From assembly GCA_937921865.1 (NCBI GenBank), contig CAKZWF010000009.1, positions 1 to 62,830 on the forward strand: 62,830 nt of DNA, written 5' to 3'. The translations under genes were made by a program, and so were the position numbers. Below are positions 7,631-16,953 of the stretch, in pieces. Under the pieces are notes generated by a model. That model saw only the letters and a list, made by a program, of their open reading frames with translations. It searched no databases and had not been told where the DNA came from. This DNA is from an uncultured Pseudomonadales bacterium (lineage in GTDB: Bacteria; Pseudomonadota; Gammaproteobacteria; Pseudomonadales; Azotimanducaceae). The stretch's first letter is position 1. Each line of letters starts with the position of its first letter.

Positions 7631-9019
7631 CTATTCCTCAAATGCAAATCTAACCACGCCGCGAACAGGAATAGGCCGACTGCTCAATATCATTGGTTTG
7701 AATCGCCATTTGTTGATTGCACTCAGTGCTGCCTCGACAAACATGTCGCTGCTGGATTCAAACGCGATCGCGTCGCGCACTTCGCCTTTTTCAGACACCG
7801 TGAACCTGACCGTTACCCAACCGTCGCCGCTGGCCATGCGCGGATACTCGGGTACTTCGCGCCGGCGCGTTTCCAGTTCATTGATTCCATAGATTCGGTC
7901 AAACATACCGGAGCGGGCGAGACTCAGAGACTGCTGATACTCGACCTCTTCGCGTATAGCCCGAATCTCGCTTGATTCGGCGCCAGCCTGGCTGGCCTGG
8001 TCTGCGGCCGCAGTCGCCTGATCGAATCGAGCCGCCCGAACGTCGGTCCAGGCCTGATCGACGAGTGCCCGAACCACCAGGCGTTTACCCTGACGCGCGG
8101 CTTCAGAATCAGGCTCTGCGTCGAGGACGGCGTTAAACAGCGTCAGTGCGTCGCTGCCATCGCTGCCCGTCAAACGGCCGGCCTGCAGAGCAGCAGATGC
8201 CGATTCCAGACGTTGTTTAAGCTGTCGATTGCTCTCCAACTCTCGCCACTGTCCAACCACTCGTTCGGCCTGATCCAGCCCTGGGTTTGTGGGATCAACG
8301 GCGCGCGCTTTTTCGATGAAGCGCAGGGCTTTGTCCTGTTCACCGGCCAGTGCGGCCGATTGCGCGATGCCGAGCAGGCGCTCGATGATCGAGGTGATAC
8401 CCTGGGTCGCCTGCTGATTACCGGCGTCGAGTTCTAAAACCGTACGATAGGTACTGATCGCATTGTCGTTCTGCGGCGCGGTCAGGCGGGCGGCGGCAAT
8501 CTGGCCATCTGCCACCTGCAGCAGGGTTTCAATCTGTTCGTAGCGGTTGATGCGCACCCGCAGCAGGCGTGACTGCGCATCGTCTGGATAAATACTCTGG
8601 ATCTGGTCAATTTGAGTGCGCGCGGTCAGCCAGTCGCCGCGGAAGATAGAACTTTCGACACCGACTCGCAGATACTGAGCAACGCGTTCCAGCCCGGCAA
8701 GCGCTTCTGAGCTCCCGGGTGCTTCGCCCAGGGCTTTTTCGAAATAGTAGAGCGCGTTGTCAGCCGTCGGCGTGGTTACTCGACCGGCAGCGTAAGCCTC
8801 TTCGCCAGAGCGAATCCAGCTGGCTGTTGCGGCGCTGCCGCTGACGTCTGATGTGGTCGCGGCAACGACAGTTATGTCCGGAAAGTCCAGAATCGCTTCG
8901 CCGCCGGAACGTTTCAGGTATACCCAGGTTGAAACCACGCCAACAATGATCATCAGTGAGGCAACGCCAAAACTCTGCAGCAGGCTCAAAGGTCGGCTGT
9001 TGAAAGCGATTGCGCTCAT
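7631..9019 (-). CDS. Inner-membrane protein with helical repeats and TonB C-terminal domain
   Basis: 462 residues from the ATG at 9019, which overlaps the stop of the upstream response-regulator gene by four bases. An N-terminal membrane anchor (FGVASLMIIVGVVSTWVYL) is followed by about 330 residues of TPR-like helical repeats in the periplasm, such as ALYYFEKALGEAPGSSEALA. The TonB C-terminal fold comes last, from about residue 375 (YPRMASGDGWVTVRFTVSEK ... INKWRFKPM). TonB passes inner-membrane energy to outer-membrane receptors; this form lacks a proline-rich spacer and has no exbB/exbD beside it. Its place at the end of a kinase-regulator operon suggests a signalling or envelope role rather than ordinary uptake. 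Confidence 0.82.
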   Translation of the reverse strand: MSAIAFNSRPLSLLQSFGVASLMIIVGVVSTWVYLKRSGGEAILDFPDITVVAATTSDVSGSAATASWIRSGEEAYAAGRVTTPTADNALYYFEKALGEAPGSSEALAGLERVAQYLRVGVESSIFRGDWLTARTQIDQIQSIYPDDAQSRLLRVRINRYEQIETLLQVADGQIAAARLTAPQNDNAISTYRTVLELDAGNQQATQGITSIIERLLGIAQSAALAGEQDKALRFIEKARAVDPTNPGLDQAERVVGQWRELESNRQLKQRLESASAALQAGRLTGSDGSDALTLFNAVLDAEPDSEAARQGKRLVVRALVDQAWTDVRAARFDQATAAADQASQAGAESSEIRAIREEVEYQQSLSLARSGMFDRIYGINELETRRREVPEYPRMASGDGWVTVRFTVSEKGEVRDAIAFESSSDMFVEAALSAINKWRFKPMILSSRPIPVRGVVRFAFEE

Positions 9020-9999
9020 GTCTGGACACCCGCCAGGCGCCGGCAGCTGCGCCATAGGCGCTTGAGCAATCCTGCCTGTTGAGCGCTGCTGCTGATGGCT
9101 GATGATCCGGAGGTCGCACTGCTCAGCTCGTTATGGCGACGCATGGCCGAAGCCAGCCATAGTCGGCACTGTCCCTTAGATACCGGTTTCAGCAGAAAGC
9201 GGTAGATGTCGCCACTGTTGATCAGGTCGATCAGAGACGCAGCATCAGATCTCTGGCTGGCAACAATCGGCACCACGCCTGGTGCTCGGGTGCGAATTGC
9301 CAGAGTCACCTGCTGGATGTCCAGCTTGTCAGCTGCGGTATCTGTGACAATCACGCCAACCGGACGTGTCTGTAACAGATTCAGGGCAGCCTCCAGGCTG
9401 CGGGCCTGGCAGATGGTTGCGCCATCTGCGGCAGATTTGATTGCGCTCACCAGTTCGCGGTCGGGGCTCAATACCAGAATCTCCGCTTCGGATCGCCTGG
9501 AGGTCTTTGGCCGCGCCGATCTGGCTGGTTTGCTGCGATCGCGTTCAGAACGGTTTCCTGAAGGAAATTCGATCAGTTGAGCTTCTCGCGGAGTTACAAC
9601 CTTATCCCGGTCCAGTGCCAGCTTTATGACTGACATCAGTTCATCGGATGGGCAGGGCTTCATCAGATAGCGGAAGACCTCGCAATCGTTGATCGAGGCT
9701 TCAACAGCCTCCAGGTCCGCATAGCCGGTGAGCAGAATACGAATGATGTCGGGATGCTGCCGTTTGATTGCGGAGAGCACTTCGACCCCGGTCATGCCCG
9801 GCATCCGCTGATCGGAAATCACTATGTCAACAGACTCCCGTTCGAGAAAGGCCAGCGCTTTTGCGCCGCTGTCGGCGATGAACACCTGATAGTGACGCCG
9901 AAACAGCGCTTTCATGGAGGTCAGTACCCGCTGTTCATCGTCAATGAACAGCAGTTTCGCGGATCGCGAGCTCGATACGTGGGCTGGAGGGGAGGTCAT
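9016..9999 (-). CDS. Response regulator with two receiver domains and no output domain
   Basis: 327 residues. The first receiver (about 14-130) has the acidic pair D20-D21, phosphoacceptor Asp63 in VDIVISDQRMPG, and the conserved lysine in YLMKPCP. A basic, disordered linker (about 145-170) follows. A second receiver-like domain has an Asp in VIVTDTAAD and FLLKP but only a weak acidic pocket (SPDRE in place of DDE). No DNA-binding, HD-GYP or GGDEF output is present, so it likely acts by protein contact or as a phosphorelay step. It is translationally coupled to the upstream kinase (TGATG) and to the downstream TonB-C protein (ATGA). Confidence 0.85.
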   Translation of the reverse strand: MTSPPAHVSSSRSAKLLFIDDEQRVLTSMKALFRRHYQVFIADSGAKALAFLERESVDIVISDQRMPGMTGVEVLSAIKRQHPDIIRILLTGYADLEAVEASINDCEVFRYLMKPCPSDELMSVIKLALDRDKVVTPREAQLIEFPSGNRSERDRSKPARSARPKTSRRSEAEILVLSPDRELVSAIKSAADGATICQARSLEAALNLLQTRPVGVIVTDTAADKLDIQQVTLAIRTRAPGVVPIVASQRSDAASLIDLINSGDIYRFLLKPVSKGQCRLWLASAMRRHNELSSATSGSSAISSSAQQAGLLKRLWRSCRRLAGVQT

Positions 10000-11840
10000 C
10001 AGGCAGCCTCTTCGTCTTCGATAGGTCGAGTGGGTAACAGCAGAGTTATTCTGGTGCCCTGGCCGACTTCGGATTCGATGTTGATATGGCCGTTATGCTG
10101 TTCAATGATCTGGCGAACAATAGACAGTCCCAGGCCCGTCCCTTCGCCAACCGGTTTGGTCGTGAAAAAGGGATCCATGATTTTGCAGAGATTCTCTTCA
10201 GCGATTCCGCATCCGGTATCAGTGAAGCTGATCTCGATGAATTGATCCTGTGCTCTGACGTCTATCGTCAGCCGACCTTTGCCAGCCATGGCCTGAGCGG
10301 CGTTGGTCACGAGGTTGACGAATATCTGATTGATCCGCGCGGGTGAACAGGTAATGTCCGCAACGTCTTCGAAGTTTTTTTCCACCTCGATGCCGTACTT
10401 CAGCAGGTTGCGGGTAATGGTCAGGGTTTTCTCAATGCCTTCAATCACATTGAATCGGTCTTCAGCGGCACGGTCGAGCCGCGAGAAATCTTTCAGGCTC
10501 TGCACAAGATCGCTGATCTGGTGCAGTCCCTCGATGCTGTCTGTGCTCAATGCATTGAGTTCCTGCATGCTCTCGGTCAGAGCCGTCACGTCAAAGCGTT
10601 CGCGCTGTTGCAGAAGATCTCGCACCGAGCGGGTGATCTCGTCGGTTTGCTCTGCCTGCAGAATCGGCGAAGTGACTTTCACATAGTCGCGCAAATCGTT
10701 GACGACGTCGGCGGTCAGCGAAGTATTGTTCAACACATAAAGCAACGGCGTATTGATCTCGTGCATCACACCGGCCACCAGCTGGCCGAGGGATGACAGT
10801 TTTTCCGCCTGAACCAGCTGCACCTGAGACTCCTGCAGGTCGTGATAGGCATTCTCCAGGTCCGCGGTGCGTGCCTGAACCCGCACTTCGAGTTCTCCGT
10901 GCGACCGGTTCAGCGCACGATAGCTGCTGCGCAGTCGTAGGCCGAAGTAGGCCAGGGTAATCAACAGAAACACGGTATAGAGATTCAGCAGGACCCTGGC
11001 GTCATTGATCGTCGACAGGGTGTGGACGTTGGTGACTGTTGCCTGATCACGGAAACGGCTGATCGAAGTCGAAAGCCCGGTCAGATCCATTGCTGATGTG
11101 GCGTCGCTCATGGCTTGTCGGACGCTTGCCAGGACGGGTACCTGTTGAATCCAACCTCCGGCAATCGTGCGCTCGTTTCCGCTCAAAGATTGCGACAGGG
11201 CTTCAAGTCCGGCGAGCATGGCAACTGCCTGTTGCTGACGGCTGGAATCACTCGATCTCAGATATTCGAGGATCTGGTTGCTGGTACGGAAAATCTGATC
11301 GGCGAGTTCGTCCCGGCCTGAACTGCGCAGCGATTGCACCAGTTCCCGGCTTTCGCCGACGAGGCCTGCATAGCCGCTGCTGTAGAGAACATGGTTGTCG
11401 ATGAACTCCGGCAGGTATTCGCCTACCTGGTCCGCTTTCAGGCTCAGCTCGGAAAAGTTTCGAGCGTGGACGCCCGGGTCGGTCAGATCGATGTCGGTGG
11501 CATCGGCAGAATTGAACAATCTGATGCTGATCTGACGAATGCGCTCAACCGGGGTTTGTGGCTGATATATGCGGCGCAGATCCAGGTTGATGCCATCAAC
11601 AACGCCGGTTACCCGCGATGTTAAATCTTCGAGCGGGCCAGTGTCACTGAGACGACCCGATAACCCGCTCTGAATCCTCTGATCGATGGCCGCTATCAGA
11701 TCGCTTAAGTACTGCGATCTCAGATCCATACTGCGGAATGCTTCGCTGGACTTTGCCGTAGAAACTGACAGCAGCAGAGCCAACAGCACAACAGCGCCGA
11801 CAATGCTGAAAATCGGTAACGATCTGACAACCCATACCAT
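9999..11840 (-). CDS. Membrane sensor histidine kinase
   Basis: 613 residues from the ATG at 11840, where the first membrane helix begins (SLPIFSIVGAVVLLALLLSV). The longer frame to 11996 adds 52 polar residues and is unlikely. A helical periplasmic domain (about 28-280) and a second membrane helix (LLNLYTVFLLITLAYFGL, near 283-300) precede a coiled coil. The dimerisation domain has phospho-His360 in GVMHEINTPL. The ATPase domain has NQIFVNLVTNAAQAM, DTGCGIAEEN and GEGTGLGLSIV. It starts an operon with the twin-receiver regulator and the TonB-C protein. The ligand is unknown. Confidence 0.9.
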   Translation of the reverse strand: MVWVVRSLPIFSIVGAVVLLALLLSVSTAKSSEAFRSMDLRSQYLSDLIAAIDQRIQSGLSGRLSDTGPLEDLTSRVTGVVDGINLDLRRIYQPQTPVERIRQISIRLFNSADATDIDLTDPGVHARNFSELSLKADQVGEYLPEFIDNHVLYSSGYAGLVGESRELVQSLRSSGRDELADQIFRTSNQILEYLRSSDSSRQQQAVAMLAGLEALSQSLSGNERTIAGGWIQQVPVLASVRQAMSDATSAMDLTGLSTSISRFRDQATVTNVHTLSTINDARVLLNLYTVFLLITLAYFGLRLRSSYRALNRSHGELEVRVQARTADLENAYHDLQESQVQLVQAEKLSSLGQLVAGVMHEINTPLLYVLNNTSLTADVVNDLRDYVKVTSPILQAEQTDEITRSVRDLLQQRERFDVTALTESMQELNALSTDSIEGLHQISDLVQSLKDFSRLDRAAEDRFNVIEGIEKTLTITRNLLKYGIEVEKNFEDVADITCSPARINQIFVNLVTNAAQAMAGKGRLTIDVRAQDQFIEISFTDTGCGIAEENLCKIMDPFFTTKPVGEGTGLGLSIVRQIIEQHNGHINIESEVGQGTRITLLLPTRPIEDEEAA

Positions 11841-11936
11841 GACTGGTGCCTCAGTTAACTGCAGCCACGCAATCGGGGCGGAACGTGGCTTAACTATCCA
11901 GGTATCACGAATATCCTGATTGAAGGTAGGGATAAA

Positions 11937-11963
11937 GGGCAACTGTCGCTGAGACGGTTGCCC
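11937..11963. promoter_or_regulatory. Stable hairpin in the kinase / nitroreductase divergent region
   Basis: Eleven-base arms (GGGCAACTGTC and GACGGTTGCCC) with one wobble pair enclose a 5-base loop. It lies about 100 bases upstream of the kinase start and 126 bases before the nitroreductase start. Read on the minus strand it is followed by TTTATCCC, so it could act as a leader terminator or as a protein-binding dyad. Its function is not determined. Confidence 0.4.
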
Positions 11964-12088
11964 GGGAGTATTGTGACCCGGTGCGCAATTCGGCATCGAA
12001 AGCCTGGCGCCGGGATGGATCCGGAAGGCTGTCCTGGCAGGAAATCTGCCGTGCTAAGATCTCCCGCCGGCAAGGAAAAGGAACAGAC

Positions 12089-12703
12089 TTGAACGTATCT
12101 GATATCAAAGTGGCGCAACACCGGGAAGCAACCAGCGGACTGTCGGTGGATCAGCGCTTTCTCGATCGGTGGTCACCGCGGGCGATGACCGGCCAGTCGT
12201 TGCAGGACACCGAGTTACTCACGCTGGTGGAAGCAGCCCGCTGGGCGCCGTCCTGTTTCAATGCACAGCCGTGGCGCTTCGCTTACGTGGCAAATAGCTC
12301 ACCCGGCTGGCAGGAACTGCTCGCCACTCTGGTTCCCGGGAATCAGGCCTGGGCACAGCGGGCAGGGGCACTTATTGCAGTGATCTCGAGAAAAGAATTC
12401 GAGCACAACGGTGCCAGTGCGCCCACCCATGCGTTTGATGCAGGTGCCGCCTGGATGAGCCTGGCGTTGCAGGCGTCGGCTATGGGCCTGGTGGCTCATG
12501 GCATGAGAGGTTTCGATCTCGACGCAGCGTGTGACTGTTTGAAGGTGCCACAACTCTATGAGCTGCAGGCGATAATTGCGGTGGGTCATCCGGGTCGGGT
12601 GGAAGATCTGGCGGACGCTTACCAGGAACGGGAACTGCCGTCCGGCAGAAAGACGCTGGCCGAGCTTGCTTTTGCCGGCGGTTTTGAGCAGTTGCCTCAG
12701 TAA
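12089..12703 (+). CDS. Nitroreductase-family flavoprotein
   Basis: 204 residues from a TTG at 12089, chosen because AAGGAAAAGGA lies just upstream and family similarity begins soon after. The typical FMN-binding start of the family is seen: RFLDRWSPRAMTGQSL and WAPSCFNAQPWRFAYV. The dimer and flavin helices follow (HAFDAGAAWMSLALQASAMG and a C-terminal IIAVGHPG). Family members reduce nitro compounds, quinones or enones with NAD(P)H. The substrate is unknown. The 3' end overlaps the convergent amidase gene by seven bases. Confidence 0.85.
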   Translation: MNVSDIKVAQHREATSGLSVDQRFLDRWSPRAMTGQSLQDTELLTLVEAARWAPSCFNAQPWRFAYVANSSPGWQELLATLVPGNQAWAQRAGALIAVISRKEFEHNGASAPTHAFDAGAAWMSLALQASAMGLVAHGMRGFDLDAACDCLKVPQLYELQAIIAVGHPGRVEDLADAYQERELPSGRKTLAELAFAGGFEQLPQ

Positions 12704-14223
12704 TCCTGAGCGGGGGTAGGCGCCGGTTGCTGATCCAGGTAACCGGTCACCCGTTCATAGGCCAGGGCAAACTGCAGTACCGACTGGTCGGCGCCAAAGC
12801 GCCCCATCACTTGAATGCCCATCGGCCGGCCTGTTGAGTCGAACCCGGCTGGTACATTGACTACCGGCAGCCCGGCCAGGGTGCCACCGATCACGACTTC
12901 CATCCAGCGATGGTAGGTGTCCATGTCCCGACCGTTGATACTGCTCGGCCAGGCGAGCGTTTTCGGGAAGGGAAATACCTGAGCGGTTGGCAGCAGTAGA
13001 TAGTCATATCTGTCCAGAAGCGCGTTGACGGCCCGGAACCAGTCAGCGCGGGCGATGCCGGCAACGTAGATGTCTGCTGCACTGGTATTTTGAGCGCCTT
13101 CGATCTCCCAGATGGCCTCCGGTTTCAGCTGTTGGCGGGTTGCCGGATCCTCATAGAGTTCGCGCATGCTGTTCCGGGTCCAGTGCCGCAGTGTCAGCCA
13201 GGTCTGCCAGAGTCGCGACAGGTCATAGTCCGGTTTGCAGTCTTCAACAATCGCACCCTGATCAGTCAGGAGCTGCAGCGGCTGGCGGCACAGCTCCAGT
13301 AGCCCCGGCTCCATTGCCAGATAGCCGTCGAAGTTGCCCATCCAGCCGATTCGGGTGCCGTTAAGTTCGCGTGGTTTGAATGCGCCGGCATCCGGCAGGC
13401 GGTCGCGCAACGACAGTGGGTTACCGGCACTTGGCCCGGAGATGCTCAACAGCAGCCGAATGGTGTCCTCGGTATTGCGGCCCATCGGTCCTCCGGTACC
13501 CATCTGCTGATAGAACAGATCGCCGCTGCCACCTCCCGGTACTCGGCCCTGAGTTGGGCGAAAGCCAATGACATTGTTGAAGGCTGCCGGATTGCGCAAC
13601 GAACCCATCAGATCTCCGCCGTCAGCTACCGGCAGCATCCGGGTACCCAGACCCGAGGCTGCACCTCCGCTGCTGCCACCGGCGGTCAGCGCGGGGTTGC
13701 AGGCGCTGCCGGTCGCACCGAACACCGGGTTATAGGACTGGGAGCCCATGCCAAACTCAGGGGTATTGGTTTTACCGATGAAGATTGCGCCCTGGCTGCG
13801 GATCCGCGCAATCATAAAGCTGTCTTGAGCTGCCACGGTCCCGGCAAAAATTGGCGAACCGCGACTGGTGGGAAGTCCAGCTGCATCAGCCAGATCTTTG
13901 ACCGCGTGTGGCATACCGTGCATCCAACCGCGATAGTGACCGGCGCTCAAGGCACGATCAGCTGCTTGCGCCTGCTCCAGGCACTCATCGTCCGACAACA
14001 TTGAAACTATGGCGTTGTAGACGGGGTTGTAGCTATGTATGCGGGCCAGGTAAGCGGCCATGGTTTCTTCGCAACTCACCAGCTTCTGACGGATCGCTGC
14101 GGACAGCTGGGAAGCGCTCAGACTGGTGATCTCGCTGGGTAGGTCGGCAGCTGCAATGCTGCGCGGCAGTATCGCTGCCCCTGAGCTGAGCATCGCGGCT
14201 TTCAGAAATCCGCGTCTGTGCAT
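12697..14223 (-). CDS. Exported amidase (amidase-signature family, Tat signal)
   Basis: 508 residues. A twin-arginine signal (MHRRGFLKAAMLSSGAAIL, then AAA) marks export by the Tat route. The amidase-signature triad is visible: Lys in HAVKDLAD near residue 109, the cis-Ser in TAGGSSGGAASGLG near 183, and a GGDLMGSLRNPAAF block. In that block the usual G-x-D-x-x-G-S-x-R sequence is kept with Leu-Met replacing Ile-Gly. It hydrolyses an unknown amide in the periplasm. It begins three bases after the stop of the homocysteine methyltransferase gene, so the two are co-transcribed. Confidence 0.9.
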   Translation of the reverse strand: MHRRGFLKAAMLSSGAAILPRSIAAADLPSEITSLSASQLSAAIRQKLVSCEETMAAYLARIHSYNPVYNAIVSMLSDDECLEQAQAADRALSAGHYRGWMHGMPHAVKDLADAAGLPTSRGSPIFAGTVAAQDSFMIARIRSQGAIFIGKTNTPEFGMGSQSYNPVFGATGSACNPALTAGGSSGGAASGLGTRMLPVADGGDLMGSLRNPAAFNNVIGFRPTQGRVPGGGSGDLFYQQMGTGGPMGRNTEDTIRLLLSISGPSAGNPLSLRDRLPDAGAFKPRELNGTRIGWMGNFDGYLAMEPGLLELCRQPLQLLTDQGAIVEDCKPDYDLSRLWQTWLTLRHWTRNSMRELYEDPATRQQLKPEAIWEIEGAQNTSAADIYVAGIARADWFRAVNALLDRYDYLLLPTAQVFPFPKTLAWPSSINGRDMDTYHRWMEVVIGGTLAGLPVVNVPAGFDSTGRPMGIQVMGRFGADQSVLQFALAYERVTGYLDQQPAPTPAQDY

Positions 14224-14226
14224 GGT

Positions 14227-15108
14227 TCAGCCCTCCTGATTGACGTTGCGCCTTAGTGCTTCGATGTACTCCGGTCCGATCCCGCAGCAACCGCCGATGA
14301 TGCTGGCGCCCAGCTGTCTCCATTGTTCGGTGTACTGGCAATACCTGGCGACATCGAGATCGTTGCGCAAACCGGTAGGAACTGCGTTGTCCAGAGTCCA
14401 GCCGTCAGGAATGCTGAGTCGGTTCGGGTAGGCGCCGAATGGCAATCGGGTCAGCGTTGCCAGCTCTGCGAGACCTTCTGAAATCGCTTCCGGTGATGTG
14501 CAGTTGAACAGCAGACCGCTGACTTCGAGATCAGCGACGGCTGCAACAGCGGCGGCGATGGATTCGCCACTGCGCAGGCCTCGTCCGGGTTGTTCGTCCA
14601 GTGTCCAGGAGACATAGCGGGGTTTGTCGGGTGCGACGTCGCGCGCTGCGCTCAGCGCGTTGACCGACTCCCGGATGCAGGACATGGTCTCACAGAAAAA
14701 CAGATCAACGAACGGGTCAAGAGCTTTGACCAGCGCTCGATACACCGGCATCGCGACATCGTCAGCAGGTACCAGGTCCCAGCGATAGCTTTCGTCCAGA
14801 GGCGGCAGCGATCCCGCGACCAGAACGCTGTGATCAGCCTGATCGGCTGCCTGTCGGGCCAGCCGTCCGGCCAGTGCCGTCAATTCCTCAAAGCGTCCGG
14901 CCAGGTCCAGTTTTTCAAGGTAACTGGGAATGGTGGAATAGGAGTTGGTGGTTATGATATCCGCGCCGGCAGCGATGTAGGCATCATGCACTTCGCGAAC
15001 GGCATCCGGGGCGTCAAGCAGGGCCTGGGCGGACCACAGTTCGCCGCGCGGGGCGACTTCTCTGCGGATGAGTTCGCCGCCCATGCCACCATCGAGAACA
15101 GTCAGCAT
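14227..15108 (-). CDS. Homocysteine S-methyltransferase family protein
   Basis: 293 residues from an ATG behind AGGAG. A TIM-barrel of the zinc-dependent methyltransferase family is indicated by LDGGMGGELIRR at the start and GADIITTNSYST. The three zinc cysteines are in FNCTSPE (near 201) and GGCCGIG (near 273). Relatives such as MmuM move a methyl group from S-methylmethionine or a similar sulfonium or betaine donor to homocysteine, giving methionine. The neighbours (MFS carrier upstream, exported amidase downstream) suggest import and use of a methylated compound; that link is inference. Confidence 0.88.
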   Translation of the reverse strand: MLTVLDGGMGGELIRREVAPRGELWSAQALLDAPDAVREVHDAYIAAGADIITTNSYSTIPSYLEKLDLAGRFEELTALAGRLARQAADQADHSVLVAGSLPPLDESYRWDLVPADDVAMPVYRALVKALDPFVDLFFCETMSCIRESVNALSAARDVAPDKPRYVSWTLDEQPGRGLRSGESIAAAVAAVADLEVSGLLFNCTSPEAISEGLAELATLTRLPFGAYPNRLSIPDGWTLDNAVPTGLRNDLDVARYCQYTEQWRQLGASIIGGCCGIGPEYIEALRRNVNQEG

Positions 15109-15160
15109 GTAGTGTTATCTCCTGTTATTGGTTGTTATCTGCCGGTGTCTTGTGTCTGTT

Positions 15161-16459
15161 TCATTCAGCCGCAGCCATTTTGGCAAACAGGGCTTCCCGG
15201 TCCTGATCGTAACGGCGCCCGGCAAAGAAGAACAACGGGATGGCTAGAAAGGAGATCACCGTGAACCAGAGCAGCGCGATGGTATAGGGTTGTTCGTTGC
15301 CCTGAGTGATCAGCCAGTCGACGTAGATTCCGGCAGCGCTGACGCCAATTGCTACGCCCACCATATTCAGCAGCAGAATGTATAAAGCCACCACGGTGGC
15401 GCGAATCTGCGGGGGAACAAGTTCCTGAACGGTGGAAAAGGTGGGACCGTAGAAACAGCCAAGCTGAAAAAATCCGGTGAACACGCCAATCCAGAACCAG
15501 ATCGTATCCGGTTCAACCAGTCGGTAGGCGATATTGATGGGCGCCAGTATCAGCATGATCCAGAACAGAAACATTGGTCTGCCAACTCCTGTTTTACGCA
15601 GAAACCAGTCGCCGCCCAACCCTCCGAAAAGATTGCCCATCATTCCGCCGACAATACCGATCCAGCCGGTAATCTGAGCAATCTCAGCTCTTTCGAAACC
15701 GCGTTCTTCCACGTACCAGAGCTGATCGAAAGTGGCTGCACCGAGAATGAAGTGAAAGGCCACGCCGCCGCCGATGGTCATCAACAGTGCCGGAGACTCT
15801 TTTAACGCGATGATCAGAACCGCCATCAACTCTCGAAAGGTTGGTCTGGGTGTTTCCGCCGTCTGTCCCTCCAGGTGCCGGCGCGGTGTTTCCCGCATGA
15901 ACAGCATGATGAGCGCAAAAACCAGGCCGAGAGCGCCGAGCAGATAGAAACAGTTTCGCCAGCCGATCGCGGGTCCGAGATAGCCTACAACCAGCAGGCT
16001 GCAGCCGACGCCTATCGGTACTCCCATGTAGTAGACGCCCGAGGCAAAACCAAGCCGGTGGCTGGGGAAGCGATCCGCCAGCAGCGACATCGAGGTCGGT
16101 GTCATGATGGATTCACCAACGCCAATGAACATTCGCGGGATCGCCAGGCTCATGAAACCTCGCGCAGCACCCGATAGAGCGGTCAACAGGCTCCAGGTGG
16201 CGAGACCGGCGGCAATAAGGCGGGTCCGGTTAACGGTGTCCGCCAGCGCACCCATGAACAGGCCTGCGGCTGAATAGAAAAATAGAAACACCAACCCGGT
16301 CAGCAGGCCGAATTCCGTATTGCTCAAGCCGAGATCAGGCACTATGAAGTTGGCGAAGCTGGCCAGCAGTTGCCGGTCGACAAAGTTCATCACGTTCAGC
16401 AAAGTAAGAAAGCCCAGAAACGCGTAGCTTCCCGTCGATACCTTATCGGTGTCGGTCAT
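15161..16459 (-). CDS. MFS transporter
   Basis: 432 residues with about twelve membrane helices. The MFS loop 2-3 motif is recognisable as GALADTVNRTRLIAAGL, and a central cytoplasmic loop (RETPRRHLEGQTAETPRPTF) separates the two halves. The sequence type (NFVDRQLLASFANFIVPDLG) is like the spinster/sugar-phosphate-type permeases common in proteobacterial catabolic operons. It heads an operon with the homocysteine methyltransferase and Tat amidase, 52 bases upstream of the former. The substrate is unknown. Confidence 0.88.
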   Translation of the reverse strand: MTDTDKVSTGSYAFLGFLTLLNVMNFVDRQLLASFANFIVPDLGLSNTEFGLLTGLVFLFFYSAAGLFMGALADTVNRTRLIAAGLATWSLLTALSGAARGFMSLAIPRMFIGVGESIMTPTSMSLLADRFPSHRLGFASGVYYMGVPIGVGCSLLVVGYLGPAIGWRNCFYLLGALGLVFALIMLFMRETPRRHLEGQTAETPRPTFRELMAVLIIALKESPALLMTIGGGVAFHFILGAATFDQLWYVEERGFERAEIAQITGWIGIVGGMMGNLFGGLGGDWFLRKTGVGRPMFLFWIMLILAPINIAYRLVEPDTIWFWIGVFTGFFQLGCFYGPTFSTVQELVPPQIRATVVALYILLLNMVGVAIGVSAAGIYVDWLITQGNEQPYTIALLWFTVISFLAIPLFFFAGRRYDQDREALFAKMAAAE

Positions 16460-16953
16460 GGTGTTGTGGATCTCCCCAGATTCCCCTTAACACGAGCATA
16501 CCCGGCTGGTGCTGGTCCGGCCAGACTGGAGGCGGACAGATCTCCGCAAACTGGTGCGGCAGGCGATGGTCTGCCAGAAGCTCGCCGATGCTCTCTAAAG
16601 TGATGCGCCGCTAAACAATTTGCCCCACGCAGTCACGGGCGTGACGTATCGGTCTGGCGAATGTTGAAAGCAATGTAAAGACATAGCGCCTGGCCGATGA
16701 TGGCGATGGCAATGGCTAAAGACGGTAGGCTGAAGATCATGGTTCGACCTGCTTGGAATCTTTTCAGACCCAAGTCTATGCACTATGGATGCCTCAAGAC
16801 TGTGAACAGGTCGGTGCCCGCTGTCGTGTTTACATCAGCTGTACAACAGTGGATCTGCGTTGTGTTGCAGGCGCTCGAGGGCCGGCTTCGTTGTACAGAT
16901 CAACGCCAAACATCCCTGGTTGTAGAGAAGCCTGACGTTTTCGTCTGCAAAAC
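16460..16953. other. 494-base non-coding interval, possible short remnant and an inverted repeat
   Basis: No convincing gene is present. A 35-codon frame at 16491-16598 ends in LRKLVRQAMVCQKLADAL and reads like the tail of a lost protein, but I cannot name it. Further right, CTGTACAAC (16839-16847) and its complement GTTGTACAG (16890-16898) form a spaced inverted repeat. The region holds the promoter of the MFS operon on its left and the 3' end of the GPH transporter on its right. Open frames at 16697-17074 and 16753-16935 are not supported. Confidence 0.5.
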
